A stretch of DNA of 64,000 nt, from NCBI RefSeq assembly GCF_900156045.1, contig NZ_FTMX01000001.1, positions 1,054,001 through 1,118,000 of the forward strand, in the 5' to 3' direction. Shown here piece after piece: positions 18,987 through 28,061 of the stretch. Both the position numbers and the translations under genes were made by a program. A model generated the notes under the pieces. It was not told the DNA's origin, ran no database searches, and saw only the letters and a list, made by a program, of their open reading frames with translations. This DNA is from Peribacillus simplex (GTDB lineage: Bacteria > Bacillota > Bacilli > Bacillales > DSM-1321). Within the stretch, counting starts at the first letter, position 1. Every line of letters begins with the position of its first letter.

Positions 18987-19823
18987 ATGAAATTGTCCGG
19001 AGATTTTTTGAAAATGAAACAAAATCAAGAGAAGATTGTCATGCTGACGGCTTATGATTACCCGTCTGCAAAGTTAGCCGAACAATCAGGTGTAGACATG
19101 ATCTTAGTCGGGGATTCCTTAGGAATGGTCGTATTGGGATATGAATCAACGATTCCAGTTACGGTGAATGACATGATCCATCATACAAAGGCGGTAAAAC
19201 GCGGGGCACCAGATACATTTGTCGTGACGGACATGCCCTTTATGAGCTATCACCTATCTATGGATGAAACGCTCAAGAATGCAGCCCGAATCATGCAGGA
19301 AGGTCAAGCGGATGCCGTGAAGCTTGAGGGAGCGGATGATGTTGTTGAAAAAATATCAGCTTTGACCAAGGCGGGCATCCCGGTCGTAGCCCATCTTGGC
19401 CTGACTCCTCAATCAGTCGGCGTTCTGGGCGGATATAAAGTGCAAGGTAAAGATGCCGAAAGTGCCGCACAGCTCTTGGAAGATGCGAGAAAGTGTGAAG
19501 CGGCAGGGGCGATGGCAGTAGTATTTGAATGTGTTCCACATCAAGTGGGGGAACTCGTCACACGGAACCTCGAAATTCCAACCATTGGAATTGGGGCAGG
19601 CGCAGAAACGGATGGTCAAGTCCTCGTTTACCATGATGTCATCAAGTATGGGGTAGACCGGCTAGCGAAATTCGTAAAAGTTTATGGAGATGCAAATGAA
19701 CTGATTGGTCAATCGATTACAAGCTTTGTGAATGAAGTGAAATCTAAAGATTTTCCTTCGGAAGAACATACTTTTACGATGAAAGAAGAGCAGCTTTCTG
19801 AACTTTATGGAGGGAAAAGATGA
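18987..19823 (+). CDS. panB: 3-methyl-2-oxobutanoate hydroxymethyltransferase
   Basis: PanB transfers a hydroxymethyl group from methylene-THF to ketoisovalerate, giving ketopantoate, the first step of pantothenate synthesis. The 278-residue protein has the metal-binding [12 protein letters not shown] and [10 protein letters not shown] motifs, VKLEGAD, and FECVP with the catalytic Glu. The ATG at 18987 follows AAAAGGAGG; a longer frame from 18927 crosses that site. It overlaps panC by four bases (ATGA), so panBCD is one operon, preceded by a structured leader. Confidence 0.97.
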   Translation: MKLSGDFLKMKQNQEKIVMLTAYDYPSAKLAEQSGVDMILVGDSLGMVVLGYESTIPVTVNDMIHHTKAVKRGAPDTFVVTDMPFMSYHLSMDETLKNAARIMQEGQADAVKLEGADDVVEKISALTKAGIPVVAHLGLTPQSVGVLGGYKVQGKDAESAAQLLEDARKCEAAGAMAVVFECVPHQVGELVTRNLEIPTIGIGAGAETDGQVLVYHDVIKYGVDRLAKFVKVYGDANELIGQSITSFVNEVKSKDFPSEEHTFTMKEEQLSELYGGKR

Positions 19824-20668
19824 AAACTTTTACATCGGCTGCTGATTTGCAACTGGCACTTAGAGAGGAAAAAAACAATAATAAAAGCATTGGCTATGTA
19901 GCGACAATGGGGTTTTTACATGAGGGGCATGCAACGCTTTTGGAAAAGGCCCGCAAAGAAAATGATATTGTGGTATTGAGTATTTTTGTGAATCCGATGC
20001 AATTTGGACCTAATGAGGATTTTGAAACATATCCGCGGGATTTGGAACGGGATGAAAATGTCGCAGCAAATGGCGGAGTGGATTATCTTTTCTATCCAAC
20101 AGTCCACGAAATGTACGGTGAAGAACCATCTGTGAAGGTTGTTGTCCAAAGCAGGACGGATGTTTTATGCGGGAGACAAAGACCTGGACACTTTGATGGT
20201 GTAGCGACGGTCTTAACGAAATTCTTCAATATCATCCTTCCTGATAGAGCTTACTTTGGTAAGAAGGATGCCCAGCAAGTCGCCGTGATAGATGGTCTGA
20301 TTAAAGACTTTAATTTTCCTATCCAGCTTGTTGCTGTAGATACCGTTCGCGAAGAAGATGGGTTAGCGAAGAGCTCGCGAAATGTTAACTTATCAGATCA
20401 AGAACGCATGGAGGCCAAAGAGCTGTACCAAAGTTTATTAAAAGCCAAAGAGGCGGTTGAATCAGGTGAAAGAAATGCAGGAACCGTCACAGACTTAGTA
20501 AGGGAACATATTGCTGACCACACAAGTGGAGTGATCGACTATATTGAAATCTATCAATATCCGGAACTTAAACCACTCGAATCGCTGGCAGGAAACGTCA
20601 TCATTGCAATAGCTGTAAAGTTCAAGCATGCAAGATTAATTGATAATATCACCTTATATGTGGAATAA
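19820..20668 (+). CDS. panC: Pantothenate synthetase
   Basis: PanC condenses pantoate with beta-alanine using ATP. The 282-residue protein shows the nucleotidyltransferase signatures [12 protein letters not shown] (HxGH), [18 protein letters not shown], the YFGKKDAQQ segment and GLAKSSRN in place of KMSKS. Its ATG overlaps the panB stop and is preceded by GGAGGG inside the end of panB. panD starts 25 bp after its stop. Confidence 0.97.
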   Translation: MKTFTSAADLQLALREEKNNNKSIGYVATMGFLHEGHATLLEKARKENDIVVLSIFVNPMQFGPNEDFETYPRDLERDENVAANGGVDYLFYPTVHEMYGEEPSVKVVVQSRTDVLCGRQRPGHFDGVATVLTKFFNIILPDRAYFGKKDAQQVAVIDGLIKDFNFPIQLVAVDTVREEDGLAKSSRNVNLSDQERMEAKELYQSLLKAKEAVESGERNAGTVTDLVREHIADHTSGVIDYIEIYQYPELKPLESLAGNVIIAIAVKFKHARLIDNITLYVE

Positions 20669-20693
20669 TTCATGAAAATCAGGGGGGATTTAG

Positions 20694-21077
20694 ATGTTTC
20701 GAACGATGATGAATGGGAAAATTCACCGTGCACGGGTAACTGAAGCTAATTTGAATTATGTAGGCAGCATAACGATTGATGAAGACATAATTGATGCGGT
20801 CGGTATTCTGCCTAACGAAAAAGTCGCCATCGTGAATAATAATAATGGTGCACGACTTGAAACGTATGTGATTGCGGGTGAACGGGGTAGCGGTGTAGTG
20901 TGTTTGAATGGAGCGGCAGCTAGACTGGTGCAGCCGGATGATATCGTGATAATCATTTCTTATGTAATGGTTTCAGAGGATAAACTGGGAGAGCACAAAC
21001 CAAAAGTTGCGATCATGGATGAAAACAACAAAATCATTGATTTGATTTCAAACGAACCTGCAGCTACAATCATGTAA
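20694..21077 (+). CDS. panD: Aspartate 1-decarboxylase proenzyme
   Basis: PanD makes beta-alanine from aspartate and supplies PanC. The 127-residue proenzyme has the self-cleavage site Gly24-Ser25 in [10 protein letters not shown], where Ser25 becomes the pyruvoyl group. It also shows the conserved [13 protein letters not shown] and NGAAARL segments. GGGGGG precedes the ATG. It is the last gene of panBCD and is followed by a strong terminator. Confidence 0.97.
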   Translation: MFRTMMNGKIHRARVTEANLNYVGSITIDEDIIDAVGILPNEKVAIVNNNNGARLETYVIAGERGSGVVCLNGAAARLVQPDDIVIIISYVMVSEDKLGEHKPKVAIMDENNKIIDLISNEPAATIM

Positions 21078-21082
21078 GCGGG

Positions 21083-21130
21083 GGGCTGGCACATGTGCAT
21101 GAATCATGCATACAGGTGCCGGCCCTTTTT
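21083..21130 (+). terminator. Intrinsic terminator after panD
   Basis: GGGCTGGCAC (21083-21092) pairs with GTGCCGGCCC (21116-21125), with an inner TGCATG/CATGCA stem and five Ts. It starts 5 bases after the panD stop and closes panBCD. Confidence 0.92.
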
Positions 21131-21237
21131 GTCTTTCGATGAACGGCTTGTTTCCTTTATTACGATTATTATGGTATAAAAAAGATAAGAGAATTCCATC
21201 AGGAAGTGGAGAAAGCGAAGTTTGAGGTGTACAATTC

Positions 21238-24018
21238 ATGATGCAACGATATGTAGTGGTTGATTTGGAAACAACAGGGAATTCTCCGAAAAAAGGAGAT
21301 AGGATTATACAATTTGCTGGCGTGGTCATCGAAAATGACCAAATTGTGGATGAATACTCGACATTCATCCACCCCGGACAGGAAATTTCCTTGTTTATTG
21401 AAGAATTGACCGGAATAAGCAACGAGACGGTAAAAAATGCACCTGACTTTGAAGATGTTGCAGAAAATATTGCCCGGCTTATAGAAGGGGCTTGTTTTGT
21501 TGCCCATAATGTTTTATTTGATTTATCTTTTTTACAGGAAGAACTAGTACGATGCGGGTTTGAGCCGTTTTATGGTTCCACCCTTGATACAGTAGAGTTA
21601 GCGAAAATATTAAAACCAACATCTGATGGATATAAGCTGCACCAGCTGGCTAAAGAAGAAAACCTGGATCATTCCAGGCCCCATCAAGCGGATAGTGATG
21701 CATATGCCACCGCTTTATTATTGTTGGAATTGAAAAAAAAGCTGTTGAACCTTCCAGTCATGACACTTAAACAGTTATATCGATTATCTTATTCCTTACA
21801 AAGTGAGGTTTCCGAATTAATAGATGCTTGCATTGCAAGCAAACTTGCTAAAGCAGAAGTCCATTCGCCTGATCTTATTACGTATAGGGGCCTTGCATTT
21901 AAAAAGGCCGAAGACGAAGGTGATCATAAAGACACGGAGTCGAAATTTCCGCTCGATGATGAGGAAAAAATAGCCCTGCTACAAAGTGCATTCCCTGCCT
22001 TTGAAGCAAGAAGCGGGCAACTTGATATGATGAACATGATTCACCATTCATTCGAATCCAGCCAGGATGCAATCATTGAAGCTGGGACAGGTATTGGAAA
22101 ATCCATAGGCTATCTGCTTCCGGCTGTTTATTTTGCAAAAAAACATCATAAACCTGTCGTCGTTTCGACGTATACGCTTCAGCTACAGGATCAACTTCTT
22201 CAAAACGAGGTTCCTAAGCTTAAGAAAATCCTTCCGTTTACCTTTCAAGCTGTTTTACTAAAGGGGAGAAGTAATTATTTGAGCTTGGCAAAGTTCGAAA
22301 GGGCATTGCGTGAAAAGGAAGATAATTATGAAACGGCATTAACGAAAATGCAGATATTGGTTTGGCTCACTGAAACGGTAACAGGCGATAAAGATGAATT
22401 GAATCTCACAAGCGGCGGACAGCTATTCTGGAATAGGCTTCAAAGTGATGGTCTTACATACGCCGGTTTAAAACAGCCCTGGCTTGAATTGGATTTTTTT
22501 GAACGGGCAAAAAGAACAGCTGCCAAGGCGGATATCATCATTACTAACCATTCGTTTTTAATGACGGATCTGCTTACAGAAGACGCCTTGATTCCAAAAA
22601 AAGGGTATTTGATTCTCGATGAAGCACACCACTTGGAACAGGCTGCATCTAAACAGCTTGGGAGCAGGCTTAATTACATTTCGGTGAAGACGGTTTTGAA
22701 CAGACTAGGGACATCAGATCAAAAGCAATTATTATATAAATTGGACAGGATGCTCTTAAATAATGGACTGACTGATGGGAAGTCCATGCATGAATTAGAT
22801 CAAAAGCTTAGTGATTTTTCGTATGAATTCGAACAGCTTTTTTATTATATCTCCAATCAGGCGGAAAAACTTTCACGTTCCATGAGTCCGAAACGGCTTT
22901 CATTCAAAATAGATGATGGAAGATGGGGTAAAGCGATTCTGGTCGCTGAGCGATTGGTGGATTTATTAGGGTTCATCATCACGGAGTTAGAGAAAAGATT
23001 GTCTCTTTTATTGAATAATGAGTCCCCCTTAGGAAAAAAATCATTATTTCACTTGAATGATATCGAGGTGCTGCTTGGACATTTACAGGATACCAGGGAC
23101 TCCTTGCATGAATTTTTCATCAAGCCGCATGAAGAAAATATTTATTGGCTCGATTATACGAATGCAGCACCCCAGCATGGGGTGACTTTGACGGTTCAGC
23201 CGATTGCAGGAAGCAAACGGCTTTGGGATTCCTATTTCGGGCGCCAAAAGAGTGTGGTCATGACATCGGCAACCCTCGTGGTGAAGGATTCTTTTAAGTA
23301 TTTTAAAGAACAACTCGGTTTAGAGAATGAGCCAATGCAGACAGCAAGTGTACCTTCACCCTTTCCTTATAAGGAACTCGTAAAGGTACTGGTTCCAAAT
23401 GATCTGCCAGATATCAATTGCTTATCGGTGGAGGAATTCTCCGAAACAGCGGCAAATCATATTATTGCTGCCGCTCAGGCAGCGAAAGGGAGAATGATGG
23501 TATTATTCACCTCGCATGAAATGCTGAGGGCAACCTATCATTCCATCAAAGACAGTGGCGTACTGGATGAGTTCACGCTGTTTGCCCAAGGGATTTCTGG
23601 CGGAAGCCGGATGAGGCTGCTCAGGAATTTCCAAAACTTCGAGAAAGCCGTCCTGTTTGGGACAACCAGCCTATGGGAAGGCGTCGATATCCCCGGTGAG
23701 GATTTATCTTGTTTAATCATTGTCAGGCTACCTTTTTCGCCACCGGATGAACCAGTGACAGCTGCAAAATGCCAACTTCTCGAGAAGCAAGGGCGCAATC
23801 CTTTCTCTGCGTATTCTTTACCTGAAGCCCTGCTAAGGTTCCGGCAAGGTTTCGGCAGGCTTATACGCACTCCCGAAGATAAGGGGATTTTGGTGATTCT
23901 TGATCGCCGCATCATCACTGCTAAATATGGATCTGAATTTCAAAAAGCCATTCCGGAAGTGGATTGGCACCAAGCCTCAATAAAAGAAATGGCTGAAATG
24001 ATAGAAGAGTGGATTTAA
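21238..24018 (+). CDS. dinG: DinG-family helicase fused to a DEDD 3'-5' exonuclease
   Basis: A 926-residue protein. Its first 180 residues or so are a DnaQ-type exonuclease (VVDLETTGNSPKKGDRIIQFA, HNVLFDLSFL, HQADSDAYATA). The rest is a superfamily 2 helicase of the XPD/DinG type with Walker A AGTGIGKS, the DEAHH box, SATLVVKDSF, and the late motif RQGFGRLIRT. The region between Walker A and DEAH lacks the cysteine cluster of Fe-S DinG, as in other Firmicute DinG proteins with the exonuclease fusion. GAGGTG precedes the ATG. It lies between panD and ypmA, as in B. subtilis. Role in DNA repair is inferred. Confidence 0.94.
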   Translation: MMQRYVVVDLETTGNSPKKGDRIIQFAGVVIENDQIVDEYSTFIHPGQEISLFIEELTGISNETVKNAPDFEDVAENIARLIEGACFVAHNVLFDLSFLQEELVRCGFEPFYGSTLDTVELAKILKPTSDGYKLHQLAKEENLDHSRPHQADSDAYATALLLLELKKKLLNLPVMTLKQLYRLSYSLQSEVSELIDACIASKLAKAEVHSPDLITYRGLAFKKAEDEGDHKDTESKFPLDDEEKIALLQSAFPAFEARSGQLDMMNMIHHSFESSQDAIIEAGTGIGKSIGYLLPAVYFAKKHHKPVVVSTYTLQLQDQLLQNEVPKLKKILPFTFQAVLLKGRSNYLSLAKFERALREKEDNYETALTKMQILVWLTETVTGDKDELNLTSGGQLFWNRLQSDGLTYAGLKQPWLELDFFERAKRTAAKADIIITNHSFLMTDLLTEDALIPKKGYLILDEAHHLEQAASKQLGSRLNYISVKTVLNRLGTSDQKQLLYKLDRMLLNNGLTDGKSMHELDQKLSDFSYEFEQLFYYISNQAEKLSRSMSPKRLSFKIDDGRWGKAILVAERLVDLLGFIITELEKRLSLLLNNESPLGKKSLFHLNDIEVLLGHLQDTRDSLHEFFIKPHEENIYWLDYTNAAPQHGVTLTVQPIAGSKRLWDSYFGRQKSVVMTSATLVVKDSFKYFKEQLGLENEPMQTASVPSPFPYKELVKVLVPNDLPDINCLSVEEFSETAANHIIAAAQAAKGRMMVLFTSHEMLRATYHSIKDSGVLDEFTLFAQGISGGSRMRLLRNFQNFEKAVLFGTTSLWEGVDIPGEDLSCLIIVRLPFSPPDEPVTAAKCQLLEKQGRNPFSAYSLPEALLRFRQGFGRLIRTPEDKGILVILDRRIITAKYGSEFQKAIPEVDWHQASIKEMAEMIEEWI

Positions 24019-24087
24019 AGAATCTTTAAATCATTCTTAATCTAAAATGAATTTTTAAGAAATTATAAAGAAAAATATTCTTTGAGC

Positions 24088-24096
24088 TGGTATAAT
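24088..24096 (+). promoter_or_regulatory. Extended -10 promoter upstream of ypmA
   Basis: TGGTATAAT (TATAAT at 24091-24096) is a perfect extended -10, 78 bases before the ypmA start. No matching -35 is evident. It would drive ypmA-ypmB and possibly aspB. Confidence 0.5.
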
Positions 24097-24173
24097 GTGA
24101 TAGGTGGTAAAGCCTTCAAATCCTATTCATACCAGTGGTTGTTGACAAATTATTAAAATGGAGGGGCGTTTTC

Positions 24174-24344
24174 ATGGAAAGTAAAATCGAAGTAATTTCA
24201 ACAGTCAGGTTGCAACATTCTCCTGATCTGTATAAAATTGTGGATTCTTTGAACCGAACATTGAAAAAAGATGACTTAATGTTCGGCCTGGCACTGGATT
24301 CCCAAGATCAAGAAAAAGCGATATTTACAATTTATCGTACATAG
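24174..24344 (+). CDS. ypmA: DUF4264 family small protein YpmA
   Basis: A 56-residue soluble protein starting MESKIEVISTVRLQHSPDLYK, matching YpmA of Bacillus in size and in position between dinG and ypmB. It contains a repeated Leu/Asp pattern but no recognised active site. Function is unknown. The ATG at 24174 is chosen because GGAGGGG lies upstream at normal distance. An in-frame GTG-type extension from 24135 would add 13 residues with no support. ypmB follows 18 bp later. Confidence 0.82.
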   Translation: MESKIEVISTVRLQHSPDLYKIVDSLNRTLKKDDLMFGLALDSQDQEKAIFTIYRT

Positions 24345-24362
24345 AAAGAAGGAAAAGCAGTT

Positions 24363-24839
24363 TTGAAAAAATGGTTGATTATTGCTTCTATCCTGGTCCT
24401 ATGTTTTATCGGATTTGTCAGCGGGGCATATATTAAAGCGTTGCAGCCTAAAAAAGAGGCTGGTAATGAGGCTTTTAAAAAGTCAAAGGAAGAGGGCGGC
24501 CTTGTGACAATGGAAGAATTTTACCTTTATAATGGGCAGGATTCATACTCCGTAATCATTGGTAAGGGAGAAAAAGGGACTAAAAAAATAGTCTGGCTTC
24601 CTGAGGACAAGAAGAAAGAAATCGTAGTGGAAAACTATAAAGATGGTAAGTCAAAAAAAGAGATCTTAAACATTGTCAAAGAAAAGCTTAATCCCCAAAA
24701 AATCATATCGGTTAAGCTAGGCATGGAAAAGAACGTTCCCCTTTGGGAAGTAACGTATCTTGATGAATCCGAGCGTTTTAACTATGACTATTATGATTTT
24801 AAAACTGGGGAATGGCTGAAGTATTATCGAAGCATTTAG
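24363..24839 (+). CDS. tseB: Cell wall elongation regulator TseB (YpmB)
   Basis: A 158-residue protein with one N-terminal membrane anchor (WLIIASILVLCFIGFVSGAYI) and an extracytoplasmic domain of the DUF5590/YpmB family. In B. subtilis YpmB (TseB) binds PBP2A and affects cell-wall elongation. The domain shows two repeated lobes, with NGQDSYSVIIG at about residues 52-62 and MEKNVPLWEVTYLDE later. Translation probably starts with TTG at 24363, preceded by AAGAAGGAAAAG. aspB starts 19 bp after the stop, so the genes are probably co-transcribed. Confidence 0.83.
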   Translation: MKKWLIIASILVLCFIGFVSGAYIKALQPKKEAGNEAFKKSKEEGGLVTMEEFYLYNGQDSYSVIIGKGEKGTKKIVWLPEDKKKEIVVENYKDGKSKKEILNIVKEKLNPQKIISVKLGMEKNVPLWEVTYLDESERFNYDYYDFKTGEWLKYYRSI

Positions 24840-24858
24840 AATGGAGGATTAATTTAAA

Positions 24859-26043
24859 ATGAAATTAGCGAACCGCGTTCAATCATTGACGCCATCAACA
24901 ACATTGGCCATCACGGCAAAAGCAAAGGAACTTAAGGCACAAGGTCTAGATATAATTGGTTTGGGTGCTGGTGAACCAGACTATAATACGCCCAAACATA
25001 TCATAGATGCAGCACTTCTTTCCATGAATGAAGGTCAAACTAAATACACGCCATCCGCTGGTCTGCCGAAGCTAAAAGAAGCAATTGCGGCTAAATTGAA
25101 GCGTGATCAAGGCTTGGAATACAAACCGTCTGAAATTGTAGTTGGCTCTGGTGCAAAGCACGCGCTTTACACATTGTTTCAAGCTATCCTGGATGAAGAA
25201 GATGAAGTCATCGTTCCGATACCATATTGGGTGAGCTATCCTGAGCAAATCAAGCTTGCTGACGGTAAGCCGGTTTATGTGGTCGGTACGGAAGAAAATC
25301 AATACAAAATCACTAAAGAACAATTAGAACAAGCAATTACCGAAAAAACGAAAGCGGTTATCATCAACTCTCCAAGCAATCCAACGGGAATGCTTTATTC
25401 CAGGGAAGAATTGGCGGCTCTCGGGGAAGTTTGCCTGGCCCATGACATCTTGATCGTTTCCGACGAAATTTACGAAAAATTGGTTTATGGAAATGCTAAA
25501 CATACATCCATTGCAGAGATTTCACCTGAATTGAAAAAGCAAACGATCATCATCAATGGTGTTTCTAAATCACATTCGATGACTGGCTGGAGAATTGGTT
25601 ATGCAGTCGGTGATGAGTCCATCATTAAAGCAATGACGAACCTTGCAAGCCATAGCACATCCAATCCTACCACAACTGCTCAATATGGTGCGATTGCCGC
25701 TTATGAAGGTACACAGGAGCCTGTTGAAGAAATGCGTCAGTCATTTGAAGGCCGTTTGAATAAGATATATGATAAATTGGTTGAAATTCCAGGGATCAGC
25801 TGCATTAAACCACAAGGGGCATTTTATTTATTCCCAAATGTTAAACGTGCAGCTGAATTAACAGGGTACAGCAATGTCGAAGAATTTACGACTGCATTGC
25901 TGGAAGAAGCTCAAGTGGCTGTTATTCCAGGTTCAGGGTTTGGTGCACCTGATAACATCAGGCTCTCTTATGCAACTTCATTGGAGCTGCTGGAAGCAGC
26001 AGTTGAAAGAATACATTCATTCGTTAAATCAAAAATGGCATAA
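24859..26043 (+). CDS. aspB: Aspartate aminotransferase
   Basis: AspB transfers the amino group between aspartate and 2-oxoglutarate with PLP. The 394-residue protein is a class I aminotransferase of the Bacillus Ib type. It shows GAGEPDYNTP near the N terminus, SPSNPTG, SDEIYEKLVY, and SKSHSMTGWRIGY with the PLP lysine. ATGGAGG precedes the ATG at normal spacing. A terminator follows. In B. subtilis asnS is a near neighbour downstream, but here a 16-kb accessory island intervenes. Confidence 0.97.
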   Translation: MKLANRVQSLTPSTTLAITAKAKELKAQGLDIIGLGAGEPDYNTPKHIIDAALLSMNEGQTKYTPSAGLPKLKEAIAAKLKRDQGLEYKPSEIVVGSGAKHALYTLFQAILDEEDEVIVPIPYWVSYPEQIKLADGKPVYVVGTEENQYKITKEQLEQAITEKTKAVIINSPSNPTGMLYSREELAALGEVCLAHDILIVSDEIYEKLVYGNAKHTSIAEISPELKKQTIIINGVSKSHSMTGWRIGYAVGDESIIKAMTNLASHSTSNPTTTAQYGAIAAYEGTQEPVEEMRQSFEGRLNKIYDKLVEIPGISCIKPQGAFYLFPNVKRAAELTGYSNVEEFTTALLEEAQVAVIPGSGFGAPDNIRLSYATSLELLEAAVERIHSFVKSKMA

Positions 26044-26052
26044 TTTTTTAAT

Positions 26053-26095
26053 AACCTGCAGACTACCTGGCTACATCAGGGTCTGCAGGTTTTTT
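26053..26095 (+). terminator. Intrinsic terminator after aspB
   Basis: CCTGCAGAC (26055-26063) pairs with GTCTGCAGG (26081-26089), followed by TTTTTT. It marks the end of backbone sequence and the left edge of the hpa island. Confidence 0.92.
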
Positions 26096-26215
26096 CAATT
26101 GTATTTTGATATGGTACTTCGGGAAGAAGACATGAAAAGCGTTTTAGCACACTTCACTATGGCAAAGGAAAAGGTCATCATTTATGGTCAAACAAGCTTG
26201 GAAAGAAAAGTGAAA

Positions 26216-26227
26216 ATCATATATGAT
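26216..26227. promoter_or_regulatory. Single 12-bp palindromic operator copy (distal)
   Basis: ATCATATATGAT, a perfect palindrome, 22 bp upstream of the tandem pair at 26249-26272. It is identical to a copy at 38618-38629 before hpaG1. It is probably an accessory site for the GntR-family regulator. Confidence 0.6.
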
Positions 26228-26243
26228 TTTTAATAAAAATCGA

Positions 26244-26272
26244 TTGCAATCATATATGATTTCATATATGAT
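26244..26272 (+). promoter_or_regulatory. Promoter of the GntR gene
   Basis: TTGCAA (26244-26249) and TATGAT (26267-26272) are separated by exactly 17 bases. The predicted transcription start is near 26279, which is the A of the ATG, so the message would have little or no leader. Confidence 0.6.
26249..26272. promoter_or_regulatory. Tandem operator for the GntR/FCD regulator
   Basis: Two abutting 12-bp palindromes: ATCATATATGAT (26249-26260) and TTCATATATGAT (26261-26272). The same abutting pair occurs before hpaG1 (38618-38641). The pair covers the promoter spacer and -10 of the GntR gene, which fits autorepression. Which regulator binds is inferred from position. Confidence 0.65.
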
Positions 26273-26278
26273 GAAAAT

Positions 26279-26956
26279 ATGGAAGAGAAAAACAAAAACC
26301 CCAGCAAAAAGCAAATAGCTTATGAGCACCTTCGTGAATTAATTTTGGATGGAACATATGGTTCTGGACAGCGGATCATTATCGATCAAACGGCAAAAGA
26401 ACTTAATTTAAGTCCGATTCCTGTCAGGGAAGCGATCAGACAACTGGAATCTGACGGTCTTATTCAATATAAGCCTTATAGTGGAGCGGTGGTTACAAGC
26501 ATTAATGAGAGCGAATACATTGAAACTCTTTCTGTTTTATCTTTGCTTGAAGGATATGCAGCCGCCCTCAGTTCTTTAACGATGAATGATCATGATTTTG
26601 AAAATCTAATTAATTTAAACAAAGAAATGGAAAAAGCCCTCCATAACTTTGAATTAGAGCTGTTTGGAAAGTTAAACGAATGTTTCCATGCAGAAATTTA
26701 TGAAAAGTGCGGAAACTCCTTTTTAAAAGAGGAAATTAAACAGGCGCAACAAAGAATGAATAGAGTCAGAAAGTCCATGTTCACCATGGTGCCGCAACGC
26801 GCAGTCCAATCGATACGCGAACACGAAAGCATCATAAAGCTTCTAAAGGAAAAAGCATCTTTTGAAGAAATTGAATCATTGGTGAGAAAGCATAAACTGA
26901 ATGCCATCAGCACATTCAAGCAGAGGGCGGAAACTAATCACGAACAGGCACTTTGA
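26279..26956 (+). CDS. GntR-family transcriptional regulator (FadR subfamily, FCD domain)
   Basis: A 225-residue regulator with an N-terminal winged helix (KQIAYEHLRELILDGTY, LNLSPIPVREAIRQLESDGLI) and a C-terminal FCD ligand domain. Metal-binding histidines are visible in NECFHAEIYEKCGN, SIREHESIIKLL and VRKHKLNA. There is no ribosome-binding site, and the predicted transcription start falls at the ATG, so it may be a leaderless message. Repeated 12-bp palindromes overlap its promoter and recur before hpaG1, which points to a repressor of both itself and hpa genes. The ligand is probably a pathway intermediate. A terminator separates it from the next gene. Confidence 0.85.
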   Translation: MEEKNKNPSKKQIAYEHLRELILDGTYGSGQRIIIDQTAKELNLSPIPVREAIRQLESDGLIQYKPYSGAVVTSINESEYIETLSVLSLLEGYAAALSSLTMNDHDFENLINLNKEMEKALHNFELELFGKLNECFHAEIYEKCGNSFLKEEIKQAQQRMNRVRKSMFTMVPQRAVQSIREHESIIKLLKEKASFEEIESLVRKHKLNAISTFKQRAETNHEQAL

Positions 26957-26962
26957 TGACCC

Positions 26963-27017
26963 AGGCTTTGTTTTATAATAGTCGATCGATTATTCATAAA
27001 AGCAAAGCCGTTTTTTT
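26963..27017 (+). terminator. Intrinsic terminator after the GntR gene
   Basis: GGCTTTG (26963-26969) pairs with CAAAGCC (27003-27009), extended by TTTTAT/ATAAAA inside and ending in seven Ts. It isolates the regulator gene from the catabolic genes downstream, at least in part. Confidence 0.85.
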
Positions 27018-27065
27018 CACTTTAATTATTCCGAATATTCAAATAATGAAAAGGTGGTAAAAAAA

Positions 27066-27983
27066 ATGTACGAGGAAATCAAAAGTCGTTTAAGAGGATC
27101 CATCGCTCCCGTCATCACTCCGTTTGATGACAAGATGGAAGTTGATGTAAAGGCAATTGAAAATCTAGTAAACTGGCACATTGAAAGCGGTTCCCATGGA
27201 ATCTCGGTATGCGGGACTACCGGCGAGCCGAGTTCACTAACGATTGAGGAACGGGAATTAGTGATGGAAACGGCAATTAAAGCAGCAAAAGCCCGAGTTC
27301 CAGTTGCACCAGGTACTGGATCTGCCAATCAGAAAGAAACGTTGCATTTGACAAAAAGGGCACAGGAAATGGGCGCGGATGCTGCTTTAGTCATCGTTCC
27401 TTATTACAATAGACCAAATCAACAGGCACTTTACAATCATTTTAAAACGGTAGCCGATTCTGTTGATATCCCGCTTATCGTTTATAACATTCCTGGAAGA
27501 ACGGCGACGAATTTAGAAGTGAAGACATTGGCACGTCTAGCTGAAGATTGTGAAAATATTATTGGTGTAAAGGAATCTAATAAAGATTTCGAACATGTGA
27601 ACCGTGTCTTATTGAATTGCGGAAGGGATTTTCTCTTATATTCGGGCATCGAATTATTATGCTATCCAATGTTGGCTATTGGAGGGGCAGGACATATAAG
27701 TGCTACTGCAAATATCACTCCAAAAGAAGTCGCGGAAATTTATAACCTTTGGGTGGAGGGTGATGTGGATAAGGCACTTGACCTCCATTACAAATTAATG
27801 CCATTGAATGATGTTTTGTTTAAAGAAACCAATCCAGGACCATTAAAAGCTGCGATGGGGATGATGGGGAAAATCAATCCTGCATTAAGGCCGCCTATGG
27901 GACCGCCTTCGGAACCATTGGAAAAAGAACTGCGTGAAACCCTTCAATCATATGGGTTGATTGACCAAATAATCCAGTCATAA
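27066..27983 (+). CDS. DapA-family pyruvate aldolase/synthase, probable HpaI-replacing aldolase
   Basis: A 305-residue class I lyase of the dihydrodipicolinate synthase family. Schiff-base Lys169 is in IIGVKES, the catalytic Tyr140 and Arg145 in YNIPGRT, the GTTGE motif is at residues 50-54, and VPYYNRP is also present. Automatic annotation would call it dapA. However, its place next to hpaE and hpaD, with no HpaI-type metal aldolase nearby, suggests that it cleaves the seven-carbon 4-hydroxy-2-oxo-heptanedioate to pyruvate and succinate semialdehyde. That function is inference. The ATG at 27066 follows AAGGTGG; a GTG at 27054 overlaps that site. Confidence 0.75.
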   Translation: MYEEIKSRLRGSIAPVITPFDDKMEVDVKAIENLVNWHIESGSHGISVCGTTGEPSSLTIEERELVMETAIKAAKARVPVAPGTGSANQKETLHLTKRAQEMGADAALVIVPYYNRPNQQALYNHFKTVADSVDIPLIVYNIPGRTATNLEVKTLARLAEDCENIIGVKESNKDFEHVNRVLLNCGRDFLLYSGIELLCYPMLAIGGAGHISATANITPKEVAEIYNLWVEGDVDKALDLHYKLMPLNDVLFKETNPGPLKAAMGMMGKINPALRPPMGPPSEPLEKELRETLQSYGLIDQIIQS

Positions 27984-28061
27984 TTGCCAGATTGGGAAGA
28001 TTGCACAAATCTAATCGATTATTGCCATCTTCCCGAATTAATTTATAAAGGAGGATCTATC

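Noticed and set aside
25874..26233. 119-codon frame overlapping the end of aspB
   Set aside because: It is out of frame inside aspB, runs through the aspB terminator, and has no ribosome site.
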